This document shows, in pieces, positions 11,650 through 23,800 of a stretch of DNA of 49,312 bases. The notes beneath the pieces were generated by a model. That model ran no database searches and was not told the origin of the DNA. It was given only the letters and a program-made list of their open reading frames with translations. Each line of letters starts with the position of its first letter. The stretch's first letter is position 1. The stretch spans positions 1-49,312 of the forward strand of contig VJWM01000345.1 of assembly GCA_010909165.1 (NCBI GenBank). Direction: 5' to 3'. The position numbers were made by a program, and so were the translations under genes. This DNA comes from Anthoceros angustus (lineage: Eukaryota > Streptophyta > Anthocerotopsida > Anthocerotales > Anthocerotaceae).

Positions 11650-12570
11650 AATTAGAATTTTAAATCGTCACATCACCCCTCTCCCCATCAACTCTTGTAG
11701 CTAACTATCACCGCAAAGTGTTTGGCGTTGGACTATGATTTTGGATGATTATCATACCCCGAGGGGTGGTTCAACAGGGTGATACCGAAATAATTATTTT
11801 TTGAAAAAATAAGGTCCAACATAGATATTGATATTTTTTAAAAAATTTTAAAATATATGAAAAATAATTTTATCAAATTTCAAATTTTATTAGAATACAT
11901 AGGTATCTATATAGAATTAACCGATATATAGAGAGCTCCCCTAAATAGGCCTAATTTTTCACACAAACTCTATTTTTCTTATTTTTGGCATATTAAATTT
12001 GTAAAATTTTACATATTGGGTGTTTTTAATATAATAATTTCAAAATTTTCAACTTTTACTAATTTTAATTACTTAAAGCCGAATCACCCTTTAGGGTACG
12101 GTATGCAGTCTAAACGATTGAAACCTTTTCAAAAGGATAGGACTTGGACGGAAATGTGAGGCAGGAATATCAGGCCATTATAACCTTGTCGGTGATGTTA
12201 GGTATAGGCAATGTCTCTACATGCTTACTTCTTCTCAAGGATCACGAGAAGGTTTGTCTCCTTTATAGTCATTTTGGAATTTTGTTCACAATAGCACTCG
12301 CATGGCAGTTGAACGCGCTTTTAGGATATTGAAGGAGCGTTAGAGTTGTTTATTGAGGAGGTTGGACATCCACATCCCTAACATACCAAGGGTTGTCCAG
12401 GCATGTCTTTTGTTGCATAACATATGTATCATTCACAAGGACAATTTGATGAAGAATAGCCGATGGAGGCTACTAGACAATGTGAGATGGACATGGGGAA
12501 TCATGCATCACAACACGATAGTATGGCGAGGCAGCCATCTCTTGTTATTAGAGAAACCATGGCCTTAATT
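11650..12570 (+). pseudogene. PIF/Harbinger transposase fragment, copy 2 (interrupted)
   Basis: From about 11701 this repeats the copy-1 sequence (CTAACTATCACCGCAAAG), is broken by the insertion at 11754-12105, and resumes with GTCTAAACGATTGAAACC. It then continues further into the gene than copy 1: VERAFRILKER, SCLLRRLDIHIPN and VVQACLLLHNICI match the C-terminal block of PIF/Harbinger transposases, which contains the third catalytic acidic residue (the E of VERAFG). Multiple stops are present. Its Myb/SANT-like partner lies convergently on the minus strand just downstream. Confidence 0.75.
11754..12105. mobile_element. MITE-like insertion, about 352 bp
   Basis: An AT-rich segment whose ends are imperfect inverted repeats: CATACCCCGAGGGGTGGTTC at the left, and GAATCACCCTTTAGGGTACGGTATG at the right, whose complement begins CATACCGTACCC. 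Comparison with the uninterrupted homologous sequence at about 11065-11090 (GGATGAGCAGGTAGTCTAAA) gives a related empty site, because the insertion separates GGATGA from CAGTCTAAA. The target-site duplication is unclear. There is no coding capacity, and the superfamily is not assigned. Confidence 0.6.
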
Positions 12571-12995
12571 GCTACATAGGGTGCGCACAAATCACCTATT
12601 TGAGGATAACAACATGCATGAACAACCATAAGAATTGATGGGGCAGGTTTTGTAAAGGCATGAAGCGTCCACTCCGTATCCAATGCCATGTATCGCTCAA
12701 AATCAACTCCTTGTGAGCTCAATGTATGTTTGGTGAAGTTGATACAACTTGAGGTTTGAGTAGAATTAGAGGAGTGTTGAGTGGTGTATTGTAGAGTGGA
12801 GTGGAGTATTGTCACTTTTGTTTCAAAACATGATTTAAATAATGGATTTCAAGATCCTAGTCCCCTATCAGCAACCGCAGCTGCATTGATAGCAACTAGA
12901 TTTTTATTGAAAGACTTGTCTTCTTCTTCTCCGTAGCCTTCATATGTTGAGACAGTTGTTGGATTTCATTAATGGCAAGAGTGATTTTTGAATCA

Positions 12996-13634
12996 TCACC
13001 TAGGCCTACAACCTCTTCTTTTTCCTACCTTACTCTGAATGACTATCTTAAGACACCTTCTCCACTGTGTCAACATTGGAGTATGGAATCTTGTCCATTC
13101 ATTGTGTAGTGTGATGTGAGTCAGCATGAGCCTCACATACCACATGGGCTTGTGCTCCATGAATTGATCAACTAGGTCATACCATCCAGAATATTCAGAT
13201 CTAGTACTGCCTAAAACCGAAATTGCTTCCTTGTTTGTCTTATAGGCATTCAAAATTGATTTCCATTTCTTAATAAGCCTCGAAATTTGTAAAAGTCTAC
13301 CCAAACCATGGCCATCTTCGTGGCCACCTTATTCCAAATGTCCACACAGTGAGCACCCACTCAACATTACACATGGAATAGCAACGTTGAGACACGGATG
13401 TTATTGTTATGATCAAATCCACAACTAAGTACCTTGTTTTCGGTTCTTGTCAAATTTAGCATCTATTGACCCTCTAACCACAATCAGGTTTTGAATGCGG
13501 TGGTCCTCCCAACCTTTTGATTTCTTGGTTTCGGCATCTTTTGCTTGAGTGGAACTACCTGGGCCAACTTTAGACTTTTTGGCTTTCTTCTTAGGTCTAC
13601 TAAAAAGATTAACAGACAGAACAAAAAGGAGCAT
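12996..13634 (-). pseudogene. Myb/SANT-like DNA-binding partner of Harbinger transposase
   Basis: Two minus-strand pieces in different frames. 13634-13425 is Lys-rich (RPKKKAKKSKVGPGSS) and ends before a helix, GWEDHRIQNLIVVRGSID. 13304-12996 reads LIKKWKSILNAYKT and then GWYDLVDQFMEHKP, matching the third helix and trailing WYD(L/I)xxxFMG motif of the Myb/SANT-like protein encoded by plant PIF/Harbinger elements as their second gene. That protein takes the transposase to the nucleus and helps it bind the transposon ends. Here it is frame-broken and tail to tail with the transposase remnant. Confidence 0.65.
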
Positions 13635-13639
13635 CCAGA

Positions 13640-14632
13640 TCTATTATACACGGGTTGCTTAATAGTGATGGGTGCTCAGGAAACGCATTGGTAGTGACAT
13701 TTTATTTAGGTTTAATGTAGATCAATTATAGAATTAAGATAATTACATTGCGTATGTTCAAAAAAGGAAAAGCAATTTGCTTATGCATGAAAAGACAACT
13801 TAACTTAGATGAAAAGGCATGTCTATTCACTAAGCGATGTAACCCTAACAAAAAGGTATTTAATAATTAATTCTAAGCACACTACCCTATATTTGTGATG
13901 GTTAACTAAAACCCTAAACCCATCATGATGTCAACACTCTATTTCATCACTCCCACTTGTTGATCATGAGTGGGTCAGTCTTCTCTTGCGCGAGCTCCAT
14001 GTGAAGATTGAGGTTGAGTCATGGACCATGCGGTGGTGGTGAGGCTCATGTGTATTGTTACGTCCAAATTCAATTGACACAATGGATTATGCCAGTGTGA
14101 AGCCACTGGAGATGAGGTGCGCTCCCTTTATAATCCCTCTTTACTTTTGAGCTTTATTACCATTGAGCACTTGAGAGGAAGATTGCTCGCTCATGATATC
14201 GCCTCCTCATCCTCCAAAGTTTTCGCACCCAACCCGATACCTACCGAGGGACCTAGAGGTCCACAACTAGGATTTACTCACTGCCTGCTCCTACGAGGCA
14301 AGGCAAAACATCACCAAGCTGGTGAAATAGCAGATGTGGCTTTCTCGAACCTTCCTGCCACCCTTGTCGCGGTCAAATTGAATGGGTTGAACAACTCTCC
14401 TTGGATATCTAAATTGAACGGCTTTTCATGGTATAAAGTCTTGCTCTTCGTTCAAACCTTGCTACTACAAAGTTGCAGATGCAGGATAATAGTATGTAGT
14501 GGAAAATAAGAGCTCCATCTGCCACAAAAGCTTTCAATTTGACAAGCAAATAATGAATGAAAATCACACACATGGTGGAAAGGAATTCTCATATGTTATC
14601 GCATGAACACCCACAACTCCTTTTGAGGCTAG
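13640..14632. other. intergenic, no gene seen
   Basis: Mostly AT-rich, with one 130-codon plus-strand ORF at 14117-14509. That ORF has a faint KLNGxNxxxW-like string resembling the start of copia Gag, but too little to support a call. Confidence 0.4.
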
Positions 14633-15990
14633 GCGCCTGCTTGCACAAGCAACTCGGAGGTGATGAGTACATGCTCATAACCGCAATGTTGCAAATCCTG
14701 TTCTTTGCTTGACATGGCTGGTGCGAACCACAACAGGTTTGCTTGAAAAGATAAATGTTAGAAGATGCGTGCACTATTGGTTCTAATTGCTCAAAGCTAT
14801 CTACATCAGTAAGTGTCCACAGATTTAAGCACAGGCTACCTTTATATCAAGGACCAACAGAACTGAGAAATGCTACAACGCCTGGGCTAAGTGCCCATGC
14901 TGGTATCAGCCATGTCGCATACAACATGTGGCGGAAGAGACTCACAAAGATACGGTTCGCTCTCGAGATGTACACTCTCAAAGATGCACCACTCACTAGC
15001 CACCAGCCAGCCACAATCGCTTGCTACCTTGCATCGTAACGCGCCACTGCACACCTGCCGCCAGCTGCCACGCACTTGCTAAGCTCGCTTGTACTTTTCG
15101 AGTCGCCGAGCTCGATCGCAGTTCCTCTACCACCGCACCGCTTGCCATTCTCGCGTTTAACAACCGAGCTGACTCACCCGACTGCGGCGCCTCCCACCAT
15201 GGTGGTCCCTTGCCTACCTACCACGCCTCACTTGCCTTGCTCACCACTGCCTTGATTGCCTTGCTCACCCGCCATCCGGATCACTTGTTTCGATCCTTGC
15301 TCACGCATCACCCATTACCACGACAATAGCAAGTAAATGATGAGGCTATACTATCATCGTGCCTAGTATTTCAGCCCCGGCGATGACATGTTTTCAATGC
15401 GGAAGTGGTCGGAATGCAAAGTTGTCAGGCTTCATTAGCCTCGGGAGGTAGGTGAAGTCACACGCCCCCAATGCCACATAGATGTCACTGATCCACATTC
15501 ATGCCACCAACGGTTGTTGTAAAGCGAAAAGCGAGTGTATGCGATATCCTTTCACCACATACAATCAAGGTCTAATGTAAAACCGCTTGAGTGTGACATA
15601 TAAAGTGCATGATGTGGCATACGAACACACTTAAGAATTCATATGGGATGCGATCCCATGATATCTATGGGTTACATTGGATGTGGGGCAGCACTTGGGT
15701 CTAGCTGCCTAAGGGCGGCGTTCAAGGCCGGAGTGGATTTGGTCTTAACCTGTAAATCTTCAAAGGAGTTAGGCCTCTCCTCTCTCGTAAGACTCTTAAT
15801 ATTTGCTATACCTCACACACATGCATTCATACACACATACATATGACACTAAATACCAATGATGCCGGAGTACGAATATGTAGAACAACGAAAAGGCGGT
15901 TGATACCGCCGTCCTTCAAAAAAGAGGTTTGTACGGTCACCATCAACTCACAAAGGTAAAAAGAACCATGCATGCAATCTTGAAACAAGG
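14633..15990. repeat. 1.36-kb tandem repeat, unit 1
   Basis: Directly followed by a second copy. Shared landmarks include AAGATAAATGTTAGAAGATGC (14749 and 16107), ATGATATCTATGGGTTACATT (15657 and 17025), and CATGCATGCAATCTTGAAAC near each end. No protein motif is conserved between the copies, so it looks like non-coding sequence, perhaps part of a transposon. Confidence 0.85.
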
Positions 15991-17362
15991 GCGCCTGCTT
16001 TGCCAAACGCAACTCGGGAGTGATGAGTACATAGCTCATAACCGCAATGTTGCAAATCTGTTCTTTTGCTTGACATGGCCGGTGCGAACCACAACAGTTT
16101 GCTTGAAAAGATAAATGTTAGAAGATGCGTGCACTATTGGTTCTAATTGCTCAAAGCTATCTACATCAGTGTCCATTTTAAGCGTGCTACCTTTATATCA
16201 AGGACCAACAGAATCGAGAAATGCTACAACGCGGGCTAAGTGCCCATGTCGGGTATCGCCCATGTCGATACATACAACATGGCGGAAGAGACTCACAAAG
16301 ATACGGTACACAAAGCTCACGGAGATGTACACCGCCTCAAAGATGCACACCACTAGCCAGCCCGCCTAGCCACTGAATCGCCATACCTTGCATCGTAACG
16401 CCCGCCCTTGCACACCTCGCCGCCATCGCCGTCACACTGCGACTTGCTAAGCTCGCTATCGAGGTCGCCGAGCTCGATCGCAGGGGTTCCTTCAAGCGCT
16501 CGCACTTGCCATTCTCGCCGTTAAACCGAGGCCGCCTCAACCACCAGGCTGCTTTGCTTGCCTCCCACCATGGTGGTCCCTTGCCTACCTACCACGCCTC
16601 ACTTGCCTTGCTCACCACCTTTGCTTGATTGCCTTGCTCACCCGCCATCCGGATCACTTGTTTCGACGCCGCTCGCATCACCCATTACCACGACAATAGC
16701 AAGTAAATGATGAGGCTATATCATCGCGTATGCCTAGTATTCAGCCCCGATGACATGTTTTCATTAGTGCGGAAAAGTGGTCGAATGCAAAGTTGTCGAC
16801 TTCATTAGCCTGGAGGTAGGTGAAGTCACGACCGCCCTCAATGCCACATAGATGTCACGCCTGATCCACATTCATGCCACCAACGGTTGTTGTAAACGAA
16901 AACGATTATGCTGATATCCTTTCACCACATACAATCAAGGTCTAATGTAAAACCGCTTGAGTGTGACATATAAAGTGCATGATGTGGCATACGAACACAC
17001 TTAAGAATTCATATGGGATGCACCATGATATCTATGGGTTACATTGGATGTGGGGCAGCACTTGGGTCTAACTGCTAAGGTCGACGCTCATATCGGTGGA
17101 TTTGGTCTTAACCAGAATCTTCAAAGGAGTTAGGCCTCCCTCTCTCGTAAGACTCTTAATATCTGCTATACCTCACACACATGCATTCATACACACATAC
17201 ATATGACACTAAATACCAATGATGCCGGGTATGAAGATATGTAGAACAACGAAAAGACCGGTTGATAATTGCCGTCAGTCCTTCAAAGAAAGAGGTTTGT
17301 ACGGTCACCATCAACTCACAAAGCAAAAGAACCATGCATGCAATCTTGAAACAAGGACGTCG
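15991..17362. repeat. 1.36-kb tandem repeat, unit 2
   Basis: Second copy of the unit at 14633-15990. It differs mainly by scattered short indels, many of which exchange CG for CAG or CTG (for example TATCAGCC in unit 1, TATCGCCC here). Beyond 17362 the sequence is unique. Confidence 0.85.
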
Positions 17363-17921
17363 CTTGGGACACACACTCAATGATGATCGAGTTGAACACT
17401 TGATCAAGCAAGGGAATGGCTTGGATGAGCCAAATTTTGTCATGCGAAGACATCCAAGTGAACAGAGATAGGCCTGAGAATTGCCCTCTGTTTGCCTATG
17501 GCTCACTAGCCTTGACCTCTTATACATTCGTAAACCCAAGGGGGCACACCCTACAGCTAAGATGAGGGCCCGCCCTCCTCACAAATTCAAATTGCTTCCT
17601 ATCGCTTCCTGCAGTCTCGCTCCCTATCTATTCTCAGGCCCGTTTCACAAGCCTGGTATAAATCCTGACACACCTCATGTGATTGGAGGGTCAATTTGTA
17701 CCCGGTTCACAAGGACTAAATAACCCACACCCTGCCCTTACGTGGATGCCACGGCAGGTGTTTTCGATGAAAACACCGGGCAAGTCCGTGTTTTCTCGAC
17801 ATTTTTTGACCATGGACCAATGGCATAGGTGTCAATTCTTATTTTATGAGTTTTTACGTGATGTTATCCAACTTGTGAAAGGGCGCCAAAACTAGCAGAA
17901 CACGCCCAAGGTATGTGAAGG

Positions 17922-17937
17922 CCGCTCTCGAGAGCGG
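17922..17937. repeat. 16-bp perfect palindrome
   Basis: CCGCTCTCGAGAGCGG is its own reverse complement and lies immediately before the minisatellite at 17941. Confidence 0.8.
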
Positions 17938-17940
17938 GGG

Positions 17941-18110
17941 GAGGAGAGTGCTCTTGGACAGGAGGAGAGTGCCCGCCTTTGAGCCGCAGGAGAGTGCTCG
18001 CTGTTGAGCCGCAGAGGAGAGTGCCCGCTTGAGCCGCAGAAGAGAGTGCCCGCCATTGAGCCGTGGAGGAGAATGCCCGCTGAGCCGCGCAGAAGAGTGC
18101 TCCAAGAGCC
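17941..18110. repeat. about 25-bp minisatellite, seven degenerate units
   Basis: Repeats of the type GGAGAGTGCCCGC..TTGAGCCGCA begin near 17941, 17960, 17986, 18010, 18039, 18064 and 18089. Three overlapping minus-strand ORFs through it are repeat translations (Leu/Ser/Ala-rich) and are not called as genes. Confidence 0.85.
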
Positions 18111-18626
18111 GGCCCTTGACTTCGTGTGTGTGTGGAGGATCTCATCGTCGCCACGCTTGTGCCTTATTGTGAGGTAATTCAAGTGGCAATCGAATTTTGG
18201 ATGGCACAACGGGCTCTAAAGTTTCTTGACCTCGCTTGACATAACAAGCTCTCTATCTCAAGGTTTGGCGGTGTTTCTAGGCTTTTAGGTTTGGCTATGG
18301 TCAAGGGCAACAAGGTCATGGTGGTGAGTCTTCACTACAAAGACCTTCCCAAACTTTTCAAGTTATCTATTTGGCTCAGAGGAGTCGGCGTTCAAAGCTA
18401 CAACTTTGAATGCCCTCTCGACGTGGAGCCAACCTCCAAGTCAACAAATATCACAAGGATGCTCCCCTCATGAGCAGCAAGCATTCTCAATGCCTCTGCT
18501 TGGAAGTGTCATGCTAGGCTCTGGTTTCAAACAGCTTGCACCAGGCAATGTCATTGACCTAGAAACTGGTCATGAGGTTCCAATTTCACAGACACACAGG
18601 TCAAAGAAGGGGAAAAGCAAAAACAC

Positions 18627-19250
18627 TTGGAACTTGAAGGGAGGATCAGTTCAAGGACAAGTGGTGGAAGGGTCCACAATGGTGAACACCATACCATCCA
18701 CTTGATCCACCTTAGGGGTTCTATGGAGGAGGATTTCAACAAAGCACCCAAGCAAGGTATCGACGTGTGGAACAAGCTCTACACGAGATTGTGTGCGGTC
18801 TGCCCGGATTTCGACAAGGATTCTGAGGCATGTCGTCAGAAGCACAAGAGCCTTATGAAGGATTACAGGAAGGACAAAGCCGAGAACGAGACAAGTGGGC
18901 ATGGAAGGTCTGATAAATGTAAGTTTTTTGATCTCATGGATGAATACCATGGTAAACGTCCTGTGGTCAATTGCCATGCACATGCCAGCTCCCTTCCTAG
19001 GACATTTGCTAAGCCCGGGGGGAGCTCTGTGGACTCTACCATGGGCTCTACTTTTTTGGATGTCACAGATGGTTTGGAGAGTGAACCTGAGCCACCACTA
19101 GATGGTGAGCCCATACACCAGGAATCAGATGGTCAAGCCCCGTTAACATGTGGCCAAAAAGAGAACAAGGCAGGAAAGGGAGACCCAAGACTGGCAACTA
19201 TGGAACAGATGGCCAAGCACACAGAATGTTTATTACAAGAGTACGGTTGA
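18627..19250 (+). CDS. Myb/SANT-like protein of a PIF/Harbinger element
   Basis: An intact 207-codon ORF. DFNKAPKQGIDVWNKLY, followed by CRQKHKSLMKDYRKDKAEN and KCKFFDLMDEYHGKRPVV, matches the trihelix/Myb-SANT-like partner protein of plant PIF/Harbinger transposons. These run: second helix, a QC-type KH/RWK third helix, and a downstream F(F/W)DxMDxxxGxRP block. The usual first helix (W..EE...L) would lie upstream of 18720 but is not in this frame, so the protein may be 5'-truncated or the start misplaced. The C-terminal half is acidic and Ser/Pro-rich. The transposase of the same element lies convergently on the minus strand at 19499-20150, the same tail-to-tail layout as the element at 10.9-13.6 kb. 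The ORF could be functional or a domesticated relic. Confidence 0.6.
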   Translation: MELEGRISSRTSGGRVHNGEHHTIHLIHLRGSMEEDFNKAPKQGIDVWNKLYTRLCAVCPDFDKDSEACRQKHKSLMKDYRKDKAENETSGHGRSDKCKFFDLMDEYHGKRPVVNCHAHASSLPRTFAKPGGSSVDSTMGSTFLDVTDGLESEPEPPLDGEPIHQESDGQAPLTCGQKENKAGKGDPRLATMEQMAKHTECLLQEYG

Positions 19251-19498
19251 AGTTGGTTGACTTTACTCCAATCCATGAACGCACACTTGGCAACTTGGCA
19301 ACATACTTGATGCACAAAACAGAACACACATGAGCTAGTTTTGGTAGAATTTGCATTTCTAGTTTCTATTGTTCACCTTGGTCTCGGACTTTGAGCCAAG
19401 GGCTGGTTTTGGAAATTTAAGTGTTTTAGTTTTATTGTTCACCTTCTCTCCGTCTCGCACTGGACCCAAAACCTCGTTTGCCCGTTTTCAAGCGCAAT

Positions 19499-20150
19499 TC
19501 ATACAAGCTTTTGGCTAAAGCCCTCCGACGCCACACCTTGTCTATAACCAGCCCTTGCATATGGGTTTTGGTCTCCACCATCGGCATGGTCTTCCACATT
19601 CACCATATTTCGTCTTTGCCCATGCTTATTATATGCATTGTTGATTTCATACAAAGTCTCTATGCCTTGAAGCTTCTTGTTGTGGAGTCCCCGATGATTG
19701 CTAGAAGCGGAGCTTTGAAGTTCAAGAGTAGCTTGATTGAACCATTCATCCTCAAAGCCATCATTACGCTCCACACACATGTTATGCAATACTAGGCATG
19801 CACTAACAACACAAGGCACATTTTTCAACTTCATATCATTTCTTTTAGCAAAATACTAAACCTACTTTTCAAAGATGCCGTATGTCCTTTCCACCACCAT
19901 TCGAGTACTAGATTGAATAAAATTCCAATTGGCTTCCTCCTGTAAATCCATCTTTATGCCCACGGAATGGAGTTAATAGATGTACCGAGGCCAATAACAG
20001 TCTCCCACTAAGGCAAACTCATCTAGCATACCGCTGACATCTCTTTCCAATTTCCACACCCCACAAGTTCCAATCATTCATGCCACTACCAACCGAAATC
20101 ATAATCCCAAACCATTCCTTTTGCATTCACTACTAATTAGAAAAACACAC
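19499..20150 (-). pseudogene. PIF/Harbinger transposase C-terminal half
   Basis: Minus strand. 19834-19499 reads MKLKNVPCVVSACLVLHNMC, matching the block after the third catalytic residue in DDE_Tnp_4 transposases, then a variable Asn/His-rich tail. Upstream on the minus strand (19910-20060), in other frames, are an STRMVVERT-like segment and a DEFALVGDCYWP segment corresponding to the VERAFG and LVGDxGY blocks. Frame changes and missing N-terminal parts make it non-functional. Confidence 0.7.
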
Positions 20151-20812
20151 CACAAGTTCTGTTCATGGGGATCCATGATAAACCCTAAGTGAAGCCCTCC
20201 ACTCAAAATCCAAGCTCCAAGCTCCAAGCTCCAACCTCCAACCTGCACACCTATGACACAAATGAAACGCCTTTGACCGCATAAGCTAGAGCCTTATATA
20301 CACCTCTATGGGTAAAATGGTGGGTCCATGTGAAAGAGCGTGGGACCACATGTGAAAAATATACCGGTTTTGTGAAGCGAGGAACGAGGAAAACCCCCAC
20401 CGTTGGCCATGCGGTGGTATACATGCCCACCGTGGCTCGACCACGCGCCACATGTCACCGACATGCGCTAAAATGTACCGGCTTGTGAAACAGGCCTCAT
20501 CATATGCCACAAACTAGGTAGGCGGGCAGGCTCTTGGCTTTGTTCAGCCGTATTCACACGTTCACATAAATTGACAATACGAATTTATAAAAAGCTTTAT
20601 AGGCACGCAAACATAATTTATATAGCAAAGAAAATAGAGACTACATCTACATCCATTGAGCAACGATCCGGTAAATCTTGGAATTTCGTTCTGTATTCTG
20701 TATTTCAAATGCACTTGTTGATAGCACTCGGAGTTTGATATATTTCAGCACCCATCGTTCTTTTCCTTGTGCACTTCGATCCTCCGACCACAGAAACAAT
20801 TCGTCGGCAAAC
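20151..20812. other. intergenic region upstream of PEX5
   Basis: Contains a short decayed repeat of CTCCAAG/CTCCAAC at about 20211-20241 and presumably the PEX5 promoter and 5' UTR. No clear TATA box was assigned. Confidence 0.45.
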
Positions 20813-23800
20813 ATGGTGTTGCGCGACCTAATACTCGGGGCGGTGCCTCCTGCCAGCCTACCGATGGAGCTTCATCTGCATCCAATCCTTTTGGTGGTTT
20901 GGCTGATTCTCTCCTGGGATCTGCCTCCAAGTCCCAGGTTGGTGATCCTTCGTCTTATTTCTCAATGTCGGTGCTTCGTCTGTGCTTCACAGTGGCCTGT
21001 TTGCTTGTTTTGCAGGACATAGTCAGAATTTTCAGGTCTGACAGTGTCAGGTAGACAGAGTTCACCACAGTTGGCTGGCCTAGTGGACCCTGATCTCTTT
21101 ACCCGGATCAGAATTTGCACAACAGGAAGCGCCGCCATCCAACATACAGGTTGTGTATGGTGCCCGCACCCGTTTACTTTGGGATTCAATTCTAGAAGAT
21201 TGTAACTTCGCTTTCGCACCGCTGCTAACTTGGGAAGTATTCGTCAGGTAGATTTTCTGCGTCAGTTTTCCAACAGTGAGCATGGAGGATTTGATGACGC
21301 TTGGGAAGAAGCGAATGCCGCACAAATGCGGTCTATGTCAGGAAATTTTGAGCTCGATCGACTTCGGGAGTTTGAGGCTATCTACAATGAAGATACCGGC
21401 CCTCCAGGTACTAGTCTCCGTTTTGGTTCCATCTCAATTACTTGGGGCCGGTCTGTATTTTGTTCTCCGCAACCAATTGTCAAGTTGTATGCCCCTTCAA
21501 TCTTTGTTAATATTGCAAAGCAATTTGCACATGTGCAGTGCATCCACAAACTGCCCTCTCTGGCGTCCTTCATACGTTTTTGGAGAGTAGTCGAGCAGAA
21601 GCTGCATTTCCTACTTTCAGAATGCCGAAGCTAGGCCTGTCAGAATCTGATAAACGACGGATCAGAGACCGCAGCAGCATAATGGGTCGACACTTCTTTG
21701 CTGACAAAGGGGATGACTTCGCTACTGCTCAGGTATGCAGTGTCATCAAACTGGAATTCGTAAGTGGGACCTGACGTGGGTAGTTCAATCCTTCCCTTGT
21801 TTTGCATCTTAGACGGGCCTAACGGCAAGAACTGCAGGTTTCAGCGCTTTTACATTCCTTGGATATAGAGGATGGTCCCAGGAGAGCTGAGCCTCTGGGG
21901 TTTGATCAATATTGGAAGGAAGCTCAAGGATCATGGCCTGGTAACAGACAAGAAACTAATGGGTCTGGTGCTGGTATCAGCAGTTTCAACCCACTCTCAC
22001 AGGGTCAGACGTGGGCTGATGAATTCCATTTGCCAGAGAGTGATTCGTGGGCCGCTGAGTATGAGCAGGTTTGCCCGTGTTCTTAACCCAGCATTCCCTC
22101 TAAAGCAGTAATCTGGATGGGAGCAGCATTGGACAAGTCTATGATGGCTGATGGACATCTCTGTTGCTTTGTGATCAGAGCTGGGGCAAATGGTGAGAGG
22201 GGTTCATATGACTCAAAGTGATTCTGACAATCAATCGATTCTGAACCAGACGTCCTCACTAGTTCGTATACATTGTCTGAAAATCAGGATCCGAAATTCA
22301 AGGTTTGTGACTGCTGACATGCTGCCTCGTTGAGTTTGTGCGAAATGTTTTGGCAATCAAATATTAAGTAAGAGGTGCACACTTATGCAAGATTAAATGC
22401 CATCTCTTACTGGACTGTATTTGTGTTTGTAGAATTCAAAGTTTCTACAGTTTGTATCCAAGATGAGCAGAGGCGAGCTCATATTTGACAACAGCACTGA
22501 CTCATTAGAGATGGCAGATGATGGTGGCTGGGCAAATGAGTTCCAGGAACGCATTTCCGCAAGTGGTGATTCTGCGTGGGCAGGGGAGGTATTTCCCGGT
22601 TTTCAGTTTTATTGCATGTTTCAGCTGGAGATCTCTCCAGATTGATTAGTCTCACTGCTGCAGGGGTGTTCTTCAATGTTTGGAGACATTTTTTGCAGAG
22701 TGTACTTGATGTGAGCATGTATTCTTGTTTGTTATCCTGCTATCTGTCGCAATTCACTTTATCAGGTTTGGTTTCTTTGCAGCATAGAATGTTCAGGAAG
22801 TCATCTAATTATGTTGGAAGATAAGCATGCCCATTTCAAGAGGATTTGATTAGCTTTGTCTTCTGAATAAGGAAGTGGAGAGGGCATGTTACCAAGTCTA
22901 TTGTTTGAGCAGAAGTTTGTGGATATCTGCAGGGAACAGTGTTCTGTTGTGAGAACTTAATGCCTTGTTTTCTTCTGCAGCATGCTCATCGAGGAGACAA
23001 TTGGGTAGATGATTTTGTCCAGAGCAGGCAAGAGGAAGAGCCTACAAATTGAGAACTCTGACAATGATCAGACACGCAGCTGGGGTGATGAGTTTGGTGG
23101 CACCTGGGGTGATGAGTTTGGTGATCAAGTCAGCTAAGGGTTCCCTGGGTCATGATGCAGCATCGGGCTGGCTGGACACATATGATAAGTATGCTCCACT
23201 GGAAGCATGAGATCTGACTGTTAAGATTCCTGTGGAGTAGCTAAGGTAGAGCTGCTGCTGGTATGCACTGTTGATCTTCTCAGGGCCGTGTTTATAATCC
23301 TTGCTTCAATGTTGCAGGTTTGTAGAAGAGCAGCTTAAGCTGAATAACAATCAAGGCAGTGCTTCAAGGTTTGTGTATGGCTTTGCTGATCAGAATCCAT
23401 ATGTTGGGCATCCAAATCCGTTGAGGGAAGGGCAAGAGCTTTTTCGACGAGGATTGCTTAGTGAAGCTGTTCTTGCACCGAAGCTGAAGTTTTGAGAAAT
23501 CCTGACAATTCTGAGGCTTGGAGGTTACTTGGTATAACCCATGCTGAAAACGACGATGATCGCCAGGTGAGTACTGTGAACTGTCTCATCCTTATGAATT
23601 ATCTTCTATGCTATGAGTCAGGCATGGTGCTTGACTTTCATTCTAAGCTGGATGCAGTAAGTTCACTGCCTATTTCGTCATTTGCTCTTTTTTTACTTAT
23701 TTGATTGGTAATTGCTATGAAGGCCATTGCTTCCATGGTTCAAGCAAAATGCAGACCCCACTAATCTTGAAGTTCTCCTTGCACTGGGTGTGAGCCACAA

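Noticed and set aside
13905-13922. Telomere-like CCCTAAA motif
   Set aside because: Only about two partial units; not an interstitial telomere array.
14117-14509. 130-codon ORF with a KLNGxNxxxW-like string resembling copia Gag
   Set aside because: One short weak match, no zinc knuckle, no downstream pol and no LTRs.
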